Below, one piece after another: positions 18,683 through 26,194 of a DNA stretch of 64,000 nucleotides. Below the pieces are notes generated by a model. The model searched no databases. It was not told the origin of the DNA and saw nothing but the letters and a program-made list of their open reading frames with translations. Position numbers and translations under genes: made by a program. Source of the DNA: Commensalibacter oyaizuii (GTDB lineage Bacteria; Pseudomonadota; Alphaproteobacteria; Acetobacterales; Acetobacteraceae); assembly GCF_029953265.1 (NCBI RefSeq), contig NZ_JASBAO010000001.1:124001-188000 (forward strand). Direction: 5' to 3'. How positions within the stretch are numbered: position 1 is the first letter of the stretch; every line of letters starts with the position of its first letter.

Positions 18683-19672
18683 GTGAATAGATTAAATCGT
18701 GCCTCTGTTTATGATCGTTTACCATTATTAAAACGTAGGCAATTGATGCTTCGCGCGATTAGAAGCTTTTTTGATGCTAGGGGGTATTTAGAGGTTGAAA
18801 CCCCGTATTTGGTTGAAACCCCGGGGGAAGAAGTGCATCTGGAACCTTTTCACAGTATTTATGAAACCCCTTGGGGGGATAAACATGATTTATTTTTACA
18901 TACCAGTCCTGAATTTGCGATGAAGCGTATTATGGCTCAATTGCATCACCCTATTTATCAGTTGGCCAGAGTATGGCGTAATAAAGAAGGAGGAGCAATT
19001 CATTCTCCAGAATTTACAATGTTGGAATGGTATCGACCAGAATGCTCTTTAGCGGGGTTGATGGAAGAGACAGAACAATTATTAAAATGCTTGTATCCTG
19101 ACATTATTTCTTATCAAAACTATAAGATTCATTTTGATTGCGCGTTCGAACGATTAACAATTCAAGAGGCCTTTCAGCGTTTTGTAGGGATTGATATCCT
19201 TAATTTACCTGAAGACGCACAGATTTTAGCGCAAGCTTCTGGTTATAATTTACGCGATGGAGAGACTTGGGAGGATTTGTTTTTTCGAATTTTGTTGGAA
19301 AAAATAGAACCTTGTATAGGCAAAACGACCCCTACTTTTTTAACGCATTGGCCCATCAGTCAGGCGGCATTGGCAAAGCCAGATCCACAGGATGGGCGGG
19401 TGGCTTTACGGTTTGAGTTGTACGCGGGGGGGCTTGAACTAGCGAATGCTTTTGAAGAGTTAACGGACCCCCAGGAACAGCGGCAACGCTTTGTTAAGGA
19501 TCGTTTAAAAAGGGCAGAACTTTATCCGAATACTCCCGTTTGGAAGATGGACGAGGAATTTTTAAGTGCGTTATCAACAATGCCATCTTGTTCTGGTATT
19601 GCGGTTGGGGTCGATCGATTGGTGATGTTAGCAACGAACGTTCGCAACATTCACGATATTTTATGGATATAA
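18683..19672 (+). CDS. epmA: EF-P lysine ligase EpmA (PoxA/GenX)
   Basis: Class II lysyl-tRNA-synthetase paralogue that adds beta-lysine to EF-P. Of 329 residues, all are catalytic core: motif 2 region VWRNKEGGAIHSPEFTMLEWY and motif 3 GIAVGVDRLVML. No anticodon-binding domain is present, which separates it from LysS. The start is GTG 18683 with AAGGAA at 18672-18677, a clear ribosome site. It is divergent from epmB with 105 bp between them, so the pair may share a control region. Confidence 0.95.
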   Translation: MNRLNRASVYDRLPLLKRRQLMLRAIRSFFDARGYLEVETPYLVETPGEEVHLEPFHSIYETPWGDKHDLFLHTSPEFAMKRIMAQLHHPIYQLARVWRNKEGGAIHSPEFTMLEWYRPECSLAGLMEETEQLLKCLYPDIISYQNYKIHFDCAFERLTIQEAFQRFVGIDILNLPEDAQILAQASGYNLRDGETWEDLFFRILLEKIEPCIGKTTPTFLTHWPISQAALAKPDPQDGRVALRFELYAGGLELANAFEELTDPQEQRQRFVKDRLKRAELYPNTPVWKMDEEFLSALSTMPSCSGIAVGVDRLVMLATNVRNIHDILWI

Positions 19673-19808
19673 AATAGAATTATTTGCAAATTTAAAAAGA
19701 AAACCATATAGAAAGCTTGTCGAAACACTAGATAAAAGATAAAGCTACAAAATAGTTATATTGAACAATCAACCAATAAATCGTTCTGTAATAGGGAATC
19801 AAGAAACC

Positions 19809-20543
19809 ATGTCACAATTCGTAGCAAAGAAACCAGTTGTTACAGTTGCAAAGAAGAAAACAACAATTGCTGGCCTTTTTGGAATGGCAAGTTTATTTGC
19901 ATTAGCTGGATGTGGTGGGGTTCCTGAACACGAACGTGAATGCCAATGGCAGGGAACACCATCATGGTATTGTCGTCATACTGCTAAAATTGATCCTTAT
20001 TTTGTAAGAGGGAATACAAAGGTATATTTTATCCCCGCTTATACTGGTCCTAAAGATTTTCCTGTATCGGACATGCCCGTTTCAGTTGATAATTCTATTG
20101 ACCAGACATTACGTTCATCAACGGTATTGGCTGATTATACGGCAGCATTAAAAAAGACAGGATTGCTTGCACTGACTGAACGTCAAGGCCCTTATACTAT
20201 TTTTGCGGTTGCAAATTCCCCCATGGAACATCCGTCCTTTACGGTTGATGGATCTTTGATGGATGTAAAGAATGAAAATCTATTAAAGCGTTTAATGGCT
20301 TATACGATCGTTTTAGGGGACTATCCACCTGAAAAACTAAAAGCATTAGCCCTTAAAAATGGTGGCTCGGTTGCATTAACAACATTCTATAATGATAAGT
20401 TGATCGTTTCTGTTGATCCAGCAACAGGAGAGCTAGTAACAAAAAATAAGGCTGGAGAGGTCAATAAAATCTGGATTAACGGTATTCCACAATCCAATGG
20501 CACATTATATGTAAGCCAGGGTTTATTGAATTTTATCCCATAA
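19809..20543 (+). CDS. Fasciclin-domain lipoprotein
   Basis: Secreted lipoprotein of about 244 residues. After a Lys-rich N terminus the hydrophobic segment ends LFALAGC, a lipobox with Cys35, then a Cys/Trp-containing stretch (ECQWQGTPSWYCRHT) and one FAS1 domain (about 90-242) with the H1-like region YTIFAVANSPMEHPSF and a closing INGIPQSNGTLYVSQGLL. FAS1 domains mediate adhesion; a specific partner is unknown. A TTG at 19761 keeps the frame open 16 codons further upstream, but ATG 19809 puts the signal in a normal position and has AGGGA about 10 bases upstream. Confidence 0.82.
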   Translation: MSQFVAKKPVVTVAKKKTTIAGLFGMASLFALAGCGGVPEHERECQWQGTPSWYCRHTAKIDPYFVRGNTKVYFIPAYTGPKDFPVSDMPVSVDNSIDQTLRSSTVLADYTAALKKTGLLALTERQGPYTIFAVANSPMEHPSFTVDGSLMDVKNENLLKRLMAYTIVLGDYPPEKLKALALKNGGSVALTTFYNDKLIVSVDPATGELVTKNKAGEVNKIWINGIPQSNGTLYVSQGLLNFIP

Positions 20544-20564
20544 AATACACGTAACGATGTAATG

Positions 20565-20596
20565 TATCCCATTATGTTATAAATGATAATGGGATA
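20565..20596 (+). terminator. Hairpin after the fasciclin gene
   Basis: Perfect 11-bp inverted repeat TATCCCATTAT (20565-20575) / ATAATGGGATA (20586-20596) with a 10-base loop, 22 bp after the stop. No T-run follows on the plus strand, so termination activity is uncertain. Confidence 0.5.
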
Positions 20597-20705
20597 AATA
20601 ATAGGGGAGATGATATCTCTATTTAATTGTATGTTTTTTAAACGCAGTATATAAATTAATATTGTTTACGAATAGTTCATAAATAACTGATGTTATAGCT
20701 CTTTA

Positions 20706-22157
20706 TTATGTATTATTTTTGAAAGTAATATTGTCTGTATTTTCTTTTATAAATTGTATTGCTGTTTCTTCATCATATTCAATCGCCATTTCGACCGCTT
20801 GTTTGGCGATAGATAATAGCTGTTCTGATTGAGCTTTTAATGCAAAGCTTTGTTGGATTAGGACTGAAATTTCCTGCTGTTTTTTAAATGCAATATATGG
20901 AATACGCATATTTTTTATAGTTGGTAAGTCAGTATTTTGCCTAACGCTAGCTTGTGCGATATTTCTTAACAAATACCACTCTTTTGCAATATTTTGTATA
21001 TATAATCCTACATAATAAGGACAATATTTCGTTTTATCCCTTATTCTTATTCTTATTGTAAAAGATGCAAAGGTAAAACCTTCCTGCTGTGAAGTAATAA
21101 CCCCAACATTACCAACAGTACCCATTTGAGAGATAATAATATCTCCTTCTTTTGTAAAATATTTATCAGATAAAGAACCAACATTTTCTATATGGTCAAG
21201 ATTATTAGTAACTTCTAAGTTATTTAAATTCATACCTTTAATATAGGGAACACTAATGCTACTTTGAATATATGGACTAGTCGGAACTGTTCCATAATTA
21301 ATGTAAGAACATATCTTTTCTATCGTATCTGTTTGTTTTTTACTCAATATCGTTTCTATTTCTTCATATTTAGGCTGGTAATATTCAGCATCCAAACGTC
21401 CTGTTGCTTCAAAGGATTCTTTGATAGATTTTATATTAACCGCTTGCTGTGTCGGTATAAAATTGGTTAACTCCAACTCTTCCAACAAAATATCTTCTGC
21501 TTGTTGATAAAGTGTTTTATGTTGAATCTCATGTTGATAACTTTTATTTACCATTTGCAATAATATTTTTTTAATTTCAATATGCACATTAAATATCGGT
21601 ATCTCTCTTACTAATGTAATTGTTAAATGTGGTTGTACTGATTGTGAACTAGATTGAATTAACAACCGATTGGCGAATTTTGTCTGAAAATATAAATATA
21701 AATAGTTAGATTCAACAGCCGATAACAATGAAGAATTAATAAAAATTAAATCCCTACTAACTGCTGCCTTTTCTCTAACCATACCTATACGAGCAACACT
21801 ACCACCTTTTGTAAGAACTAAATCTCCTTTCTCCACTATTTTTAAGGTTTTGTATCGATTGGTTAGACTTAAAGGGATACACACACAAGAATCATAGTTA
21901 ATTTTTCCGTAAACATCACCAACCCTTAAGAATGGTAAATAGCCTTGTCCATAAAAATGCTCTATTGATGGATAAAAAGCACTACCGTCAACTTTCAAAT
22001 TATAATCATTTAAGGTTGAAAATTTATTTTTTTTCTTACGAATGAATGATTCAATTTCAATATTCCGTTTTTGATAATACTCTGCATCTATACGGTGTGT
22101 TTGTATTTTTTTTAATATAGAAAATTTAATTTCACTAATCTCTAGCCCTTCCAACAA
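20706..22157 (-). CDS. Type I/IIB-style specificity subunit (HsdS-like)
   Basis: DNA-recognition subunit of a restriction-modification system. The 483-residue frame has two similar halves, each an HsdS target-recognition domain plus a helical spacer: the first begins HRIDAEYYQKRNIEIESF, the second (near 255) RLDAEYYQPKYEEIETIL, and the spacers carry LLQMVNKSYQHEIQHKTLYQQAEDILLEEL and ISVLIQQSFALKAQSEQLLSIA. The first allowed start is TTG 22157 (a second TTG at 22154), with no Shine-Dalgarno. The same frame stays open upstream through a plausible protein sequence (SPFDKAKYDALLEGLEIS) to the run of eight T at the 3' end of the methylase gene, so the real N terminus is probably further upstream or reached by frameshift or coupling. 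Two different recognition half-sites are expected. Confidence 0.85.
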   Translation of the reverse strand: MLEGLEISEIKFSILKKIQTHRIDAEYYQKRNIEIESFIRKKKNKFSTLNDYNLKVDGSAFYPSIEHFYGQGYLPFLRVGDVYGKINYDSCVCIPLSLTNRYKTLKIVEKGDLVLTKGGSVARIGMVREKAAVSRDLIFINSSLLSAVESNYLYLYFQTKFANRLLIQSSSQSVQPHLTITLVREIPIFNVHIEIKKILLQMVNKSYQHEIQHKTLYQQAEDILLEELELTNFIPTQQAVNIKSIKESFEATGRLDAEYYQPKYEEIETILSKKQTDTIEKICSYINYGTVPTSPYIQSSISVPYIKGMNLNNLEVTNNLDHIENVGSLSDKYFTKEGDIIISQMGTVGNVGVITSQQEGFTFASFTIRIRIRDKTKYCPYYVGLYIQNIAKEWYLLRNIAQASVRQNTDLPTIKNMRIPYIAFKKQQEISVLIQQSFALKAQSEQLLSIAKQAVEMAIEYDEETAIQFIKENTDNITFKNNT

Positions 22158-22189
22158 AGCATCATATTTTGCTTTATCAAAAGGGCTAT

Positions 22190-24160
22190 TTAAAAAAAAC
22201 TTAGTTTTTCCTTTTTGGCAAATTCAATAAAAGCCTCAGCAATCCCATCTTGGGTTAAGCCGTCATGATTATATAAGTCATGTTTCACAATTAAATGACC
22301 ATGTTTATCCAGTTTGTAAGTACCATCCTCATTTTTAACAAAGATTTTATCCCCTGAATTATCTTTACTGGGTTCTTGCATCGTGGCAAAAAAGATTGGA
22401 TAGTCTTCTTTTTTAGGACAATCTTTCTCATCCCATTTTTGTACAAATAATACGCTGGTTTTCGTGCCTGTATGGGGCTTAAACACATTGCCATGCAATC
22501 CCACGACTGCCAAAATGCGACAGCGTTCAGCAAGAAAATCACGAATATATTTATCAGAGCTATTATTAAATCTGCCTTGGGGAAGGACGATCGCCATTCT
22601 CCCCCCAGGTTTTAGGAAATCTAAATTTCGTTCGATAAATAAGATATCCCGCCCAACTTTTGTTTGTGCTTTGCCTTTGGCATTTTTCCCAAGTTCATAT
22701 TTTGCTAAAATACGACTTTCTTTGATATCCCCAGCAAAAGGGGGATTGGCCATCAAAATATCAAAATTAAAATCACGGTTACTTTTGGGAGATTCTCTTA
22801 ATTCTCTTAGGTTTTTCCACCCTGTATTATAGGTATCAAGCCAATTTTCGTCTTTGGTCTTTTCGTCCCAACGATCATAGTCCAATGTGTTTAAATGTAA
22901 TACATTTGTTTGCCCATCACCTGCTATTAAATTTAAAGTACGGGCAACGCGTACAGATTTTTCATCAAAATCAATTGCAAAAACATTATTTTCTACATAT
23001 TTCGTGCATTCAGCAGGCTTTTTTTCTAGGCTGAATAAATCAATATTTCTCTCTTTTGATATGTTTCGCCATACATAAAAAATACTATGAACAGGGAAAC
23101 CACAACTGCCAGCTGCTGTATCGATAATTGTTTCATCAGCTTGGGGATTTAACATTTTCACGCACATGTCAATGACATAACGTGGTGTAAAATATTGTCC
23201 TTTTTCCCCTTTGCTTGATTTATTAATTAAATATTCAAATGCTTCATCAACAACATCCAGATTTGAATTGAATAACTTCACATCTTGTAACGAAGATACA
23301 CAGACCGATAAATGGGACGGGGTTAATAATATTTTGGCATCATTCGTAAAAACACCGTCCCATTTCTTTTTTGCGTCATTGAAAAGTTCTTGGATTTTTT
23401 CCTTTAATTCACTTTCCGTATCGCCATAATTTCTAAATTGTAAGGTGCGTTTTTTATCATTACCTGACTGCATCTCATCATACAACTTAGTAAAAATGAG
23501 TTTAAATAACTCTTCAAAAACATCCACCCCAGCATTTGCCAAGACCTCATCTTCCATCTCAAGAACAAGGTCTTTCAAGGATTTTTTTTCGGTAATAAGC
23601 TTATCTTTTTTAACCAAATCATCAATTGTCCAGCGTTCAGTTAAAATGTCTGAGAGCTTTTCATTGGCATTGGGAATATTTGGAATGTCTTCAAAATAAT
23701 TGGGGTCTTTACGATGATAAAAAGAAATCGCATCTCCATTCGTCCAAATTCCAATTGGTGCACCAGTGGCATTACAATACGACCTTAATTGGTCTTTACC
23801 ATCTTTTAATTTTGGTTTTTTAAGTTCTATTAAAATATAAGGGTCTGTGCTTCTATCTTTATCAAATATAACAATATCTGCTCTTTTCTTTTCTCTACCA
23901 AAAGAAACAGAATATTCAACCTCCATTCTTGTCACAGGATAATGATATTCCTCTATTAGTTTAACTAAATATAACTGCCTGATGGCTTCTTCTGGTGTAA
24001 GTTTTATTTCTTTTTTTCTGACTAAACATTCAAGATAAGGCACAGCTTTACCATTCTTATCTTGTTTAATAATAATAGAATTTTCAACTTTTGTAATTTG
24101 TTCTTCTGAAAACTGAGATAGTTTATAAAGAGAATCTTTAACTAAATCTTGTAAATACAC
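22190..24160 (-). CDS. Fused nuclease-N6-adenine methyltransferase (BcgI-like RM subunit)
   Basis: A 656-residue protein combining three parts. Residues about 55-150 resemble the type I HsdR N-terminal (HSDR_N) domain with a PD-(D/E)xK pattern, Asp95 in RADIVIF and Glu112-x-Lys114 in ILIELKK. Residues about 200-320 are the HsdM-like helical domain. Residues 320-620 are a gamma-class N6-adenine methylase with SAM motif DTAAGSCGF (347-355) and catalytic NPPF (472-475). No separate HsdR helicase is present. This layout, with a specificity subunit encoded directly downstream, is that of BcgI-type (IIB/IIG) systems, which restrict and modify with two genes. Alternatively it could be an orphan methylase with a vestigial nuclease fold. 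ATG 24160 starts MYLQDLVKDSLYKL. Confidence 0.85.
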   Translation of the reverse strand: MYLQDLVKDSLYKLSQFSEEQITKVENSIIIKQDKNGKAVPYLECLVRKKEIKLTPEEAIRQLYLVKLIEEYHYPVTRMEVEYSVSFGREKKRADIVIFDKDRSTDPYILIELKKPKLKDGKDQLRSYCNATGAPIGIWTNGDAISFYHRKDPNYFEDIPNIPNANEKLSDILTERWTIDDLVKKDKLITEKKSLKDLVLEMEDEVLANAGVDVFEELFKLIFTKLYDEMQSGNDKKRTLQFRNYGDTESELKEKIQELFNDAKKKWDGVFTNDAKILLTPSHLSVCVSSLQDVKLFNSNLDVVDEAFEYLINKSSKGEKGQYFTPRYVIDMCVKMLNPQADETIIDTAAGSCGFPVHSIFYVWRNISKERNIDLFSLEKKPAECTKYVENNVFAIDFDEKSVRVARTLNLIAGDGQTNVLHLNTLDYDRWDEKTKDENWLDTYNTGWKNLRELRESPKSNRDFNFDILMANPPFAGDIKESRILAKYELGKNAKGKAQTKVGRDILFIERNLDFLKPGGRMAIVLPQGRFNNSSDKYIRDFLAERCRILAVVGLHGNVFKPHTGTKTSVLFVQKWDEKDCPKKEDYPIFFATMQEPSKDNSGDKIFVKNEDGTYKLDKHGHLIVKHDLYNHDGLTQDGIAEAFIEFAKKEKLSFF

Positions 24161-24279
24161 GGAGCATCTCTTTTCTTTATTTTCTGCATTTATTGAATTA
24201 ATAGCTGGCGGTTACTCTACACTTGAATATTATGCTGTTGGTTAAGCAAGTTAAGTGTAAAGTTACCAAAAATATCGAT

Positions 24280-24918
24280 TTAAAATTCTTGTTGTGCTTG
24301 GTGTATAGCTTTAAGCATTGCTTTCACCCCATTTCCTGGGCCTTGGGGATGGTCCCAAACTGCACTAATTACGGACAAAAAGTCAGCTCCCGCTTTAACC
24401 AAAGGCGCACAATTTGATGGGGTAATCCCCCCAATGGCAACGACCGGTAGTTCCATCATTTCAGACCACCAGCTTAATAAATCGATAGATGCGCGTATTT
24501 CAGTATCTTTGGTGGAGGACGGAAAAAAAGCACCAAATGCGATATAATCAGCGCCTTTTTCGCCCGCCTGCATGGCCATGTCTCTACTATCATAGCATGA
24601 TACCCCTAATTGTAGGTCTGGGCCTAATAAGGATCTTGCCTGCTCGATTGGGGTATCATCAATACCAACATGTGCGCCATCACAACCGCATATTTTTGCC
24701 AAGTCGGGGCGGTCGTTTAAGATAAAGGCAACATCGTGGTCTTGGACAACGGGCTGTAAAATATCGATAGCCCTGCGAATATCGTCTTCTGAAACATCTT
24801 TTAATCGTAATTGTACAGCAGCAATCGGACCCGCATCCAAGGCCTCGATCAGCAAAGGTTTGAATTGAATAGGGTCAAGACGAGGGGGGGTTAGTACGTA
24901 AAGATCACAAGAGTGCAT
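24280..24918 (-). CDS. thiE: Thiamine-phosphate synthase
   Basis: ThiE joins HMP-pyrophosphate and the thiazole phosphate to make thiamine phosphate. The 212-residue TIM barrel has VQLRLKD near 36, FILNDRPDLA and VGIDDTP for the pyrimidine site, DYIAFGAFFPSSTK, and the C-terminal phosphate loop VVAIGGITPSN. The usual G-P-[IV]-F-P-T-x-[ST]-K motif reads FGAFFPSSTK here. It stands alone; I see no TPP riboswitch upstream. It lies between the restriction system and the microcin-like gene and looks like a normal core gene. Confidence 0.94.
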   Translation of the reverse strand: MHSCDLYVLTPPRLDPIQFKPLLIEALDAGPIAAVQLRLKDVSEDDIRRAIDILQPVVQDHDVAFILNDRPDLAKICGCDGAHVGIDDTPIEQARSLLGPDLQLGVSCYDSRDMAMQAGEKGADYIAFGAFFPSSTKDTEIRASIDLLSWWSEMMELPVVAIGGITPSNCAPLVKAGADFLSVISAVWDHPQGPGNGVKAMLKAIHQAQQEF

Positions 24919-25139
24919 AGAATTCTCGGTAAAGATAAAATTAAATATACGTTAAAAATAAGATGGATGTAGGTCATTTAGCAAGTTCTTTGCAATATGA
25001 TAAATGAGGAATGTTTAAATGAGGATATAAATAAACATAATTAAGTCTTAAAATTGCCTTTTTTCATTTATATAAGTAAATTTTGTAATAAACAGTAGTA
25101 ATAAATAATAAAAAAATTTTAAATATATTAAAATTACTA

Positions 25140-25168
25140 TTGATTTACTTTTATTGTTTTGATATAGA
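25140..25168 (+). promoter_or_regulatory. Candidate promoter of the microcin-like gene
   Basis: TTGATT (25140-25145) and TATAGA (25163-25168) are separated by 17 bp, a reasonable sigma-70 match, about 58 bp before the start codon. The whole gap 24919-25225 is extremely AT-rich and otherwise holds only the palindrome at 25174-25191. Confidence 0.5.
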
Positions 25169-25173
25169 TATAT

Positions 25174-25191
25174 TATATTCAATTGAATATA
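25174..25191. promoter_or_regulatory. 18-bp perfect palindrome, candidate operator
   Basis: TATATTCAATTGAATATA is a perfect inverted repeat located just downstream of the candidate -10 and 34 bp before the start codon of the double-glycine peptide gene. Position over the transcription start suggests a repressor site (inference). It could also be an AT-rich coincidence. Confidence 0.5.
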
Positions 25192-25225
25192 GTTAAATTA
25201 TAAATAATTTTTAGGAGTAATTAAT

Positions 25226-25510
25226 ATGCGTGAAATCTCAACCTTAGAAATCCAACATGTTTCTGGCGGTGGTATTTTTGCATCTATTGGTTCAACCCTA
25301 GGTTCAGCAGCAGGAAGAGCTTTGAGTTTTGCTTTAGGAACATCAACAAGCTTGATTGGTTCAATGGCTAATTTAGGCGGTGGTCTTGGTTTGGCATTGG
25401 ATAGTGTTTTAACCTTGTCTGTAGGTGGTTTATTTGCTGCAGGTAAAAGAGTAGTTTCTGGTGCAATCGGTGTAATTGATGCGTTAACACCATCTGTTGT
25501 TGCCGCTTAA
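25226..25510 (+). CDS. Double-glycine-leader microcin/bacteriocin-like peptide
   Basis: A 94-residue peptide whose first 15 residues, MREISTLEIQHVSGG, match the double-glycine leader of class II microcins (for microcin V: MRTLTLNELDSVSGG). Hydrophobic residues fall at -12 (Ile4), -7 (Ile9) and -4 (Val12), with Glu at -8 and GG at -2/-1. Such leaders are cut by C39-peptidase ABC exporters. The predicted 79-residue mature part is rich in Gly, Ala, Ser and Leu with many small-xxx-small steps, no Cys, and few charges, so a membrane-active peptide is plausible. AGGAG at 25213-25217 gives good spacing to ATG 25226. No exporter or recognisable immunity gene is in this window. Function is inferred from the leader and composition only. 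Confidence 0.72.
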   Translation: MREISTLEIQHVSGGGIFASIGSTLGSAAGRALSFALGTSTSLIGSMANLGGGLGLALDSVLTLSVGGLFAAGKRVVSGAIGVIDALTPSVVAA

Positions 25511-25564
25511 AATCAAAGAATAAGTAAGTAATATATATTTAGTTTATTCTTGTAAAAGAATAAT

Positions 25565-25601
25565 AAAGCATTGCAGCACTAGTTGTTGCAATGCTTTTTT
25601 T
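25565..25601 (+). terminator. Intrinsic terminator after the microcin-like gene
   Basis: AAAGCATTGCA (25565-25575) pairs perfectly with TGCAATGCTTT (25587-25597), with a run of seven T ending at 25601. It isolates the peptide gene as a single-gene transcription unit. Confidence 0.88.
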
Positions 25602-25751
25602 ATGTATATAATTCGAAAATAATGTTGCATATTTACATATAATGTTATTTGTTTGCTGTATGATTACGGGAAAAGTCAGCAAAAAATTTATTTAGTTTTA
25701 AAAATAATATATTTTGCCTCACTTATCATTCATTATAATGGGGTAAGATTT

Positions 25752-26114
25752 ATGTGGGTTTTATTAAGCAAATATGTCATCGTTGGTCTTGCCAATACAT
25801 TATTAACGATGATTATTATTTTTGTACTAATGCATCTGGGAGTAGGGCTTTACATATCCAATGCCAGTGGGTATGTGGCTGGTATTATTTTAAGTTTTGT
25901 TTTAAATTCTTTATTTACATTTTCTACTAAATTAAGTGTTTCAAAGCTTGTAAAATTTTTGGTGGCATGTTTGATTGCCTACGGTGTTAATTTGGTGGCA
26001 ATTAAGGTCTGTCTTTTTTGGCAACCTACGTATTTGTATTTAGCCCAGCTTTGTGGAATGGGCTTTTATACAATAACAGGATTTATTTTAAATAAACTGT
26101 GGGTTATGAAATAA
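25752..26114 (+). CDS. GtrA-family membrane protein
   Basis: About 120 residues with four predicted membrane helices (LLSKYVIVGLANTLLTMIIIFVLM, SNASGYVAGIILSFVLNSLFTFS, LVKFLVACLIAYGVNLVAI, LAQLCGMGFYTITGFILNKLW), the size and pattern of GtrA, the presumed flippase or scaffold for undecaprenyl-phosphate-linked sugars. FVLNSLFTF and the final FILNKLWVMK are typical. The frame is open from 25653, but ATG 25752 has GGGGTAAG 7 bases upstream and gives the normal GtrA length. It is followed 80 bp later by a GtrII-like gene. Confidence 0.85.
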   Translation: MWVLLSKYVIVGLANTLLTMIIIFVLMHLGVGLYISNASGYVAGIILSFVLNSLFTFSTKLSVSKLVKFLVACLIAYGVNLVAIKVCLFWQPTYLYLAQLCGMGFYTITGFILNKLWVMK

Positions 26115-26194
26115 TTTTTTGTGATTTGCGATCGGTTGATAAAATAATCTTAAAAAATCTTGTAAATTTTACCATATGCTGAAGATTTCTTATT

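Noticed and set aside
24919-25000. TPP riboswitch upstream of thiE
   Set aside because: I looked for the conserved thi-box pattern on the minus strand and did not see it.
25226-25510. Reading the small peptide as a plain glycine-zipper membrane protein
   Set aside because: The body alone would fit that, but the N-terminal double-glycine leader pattern is too close to class II microcin leaders to ignore.
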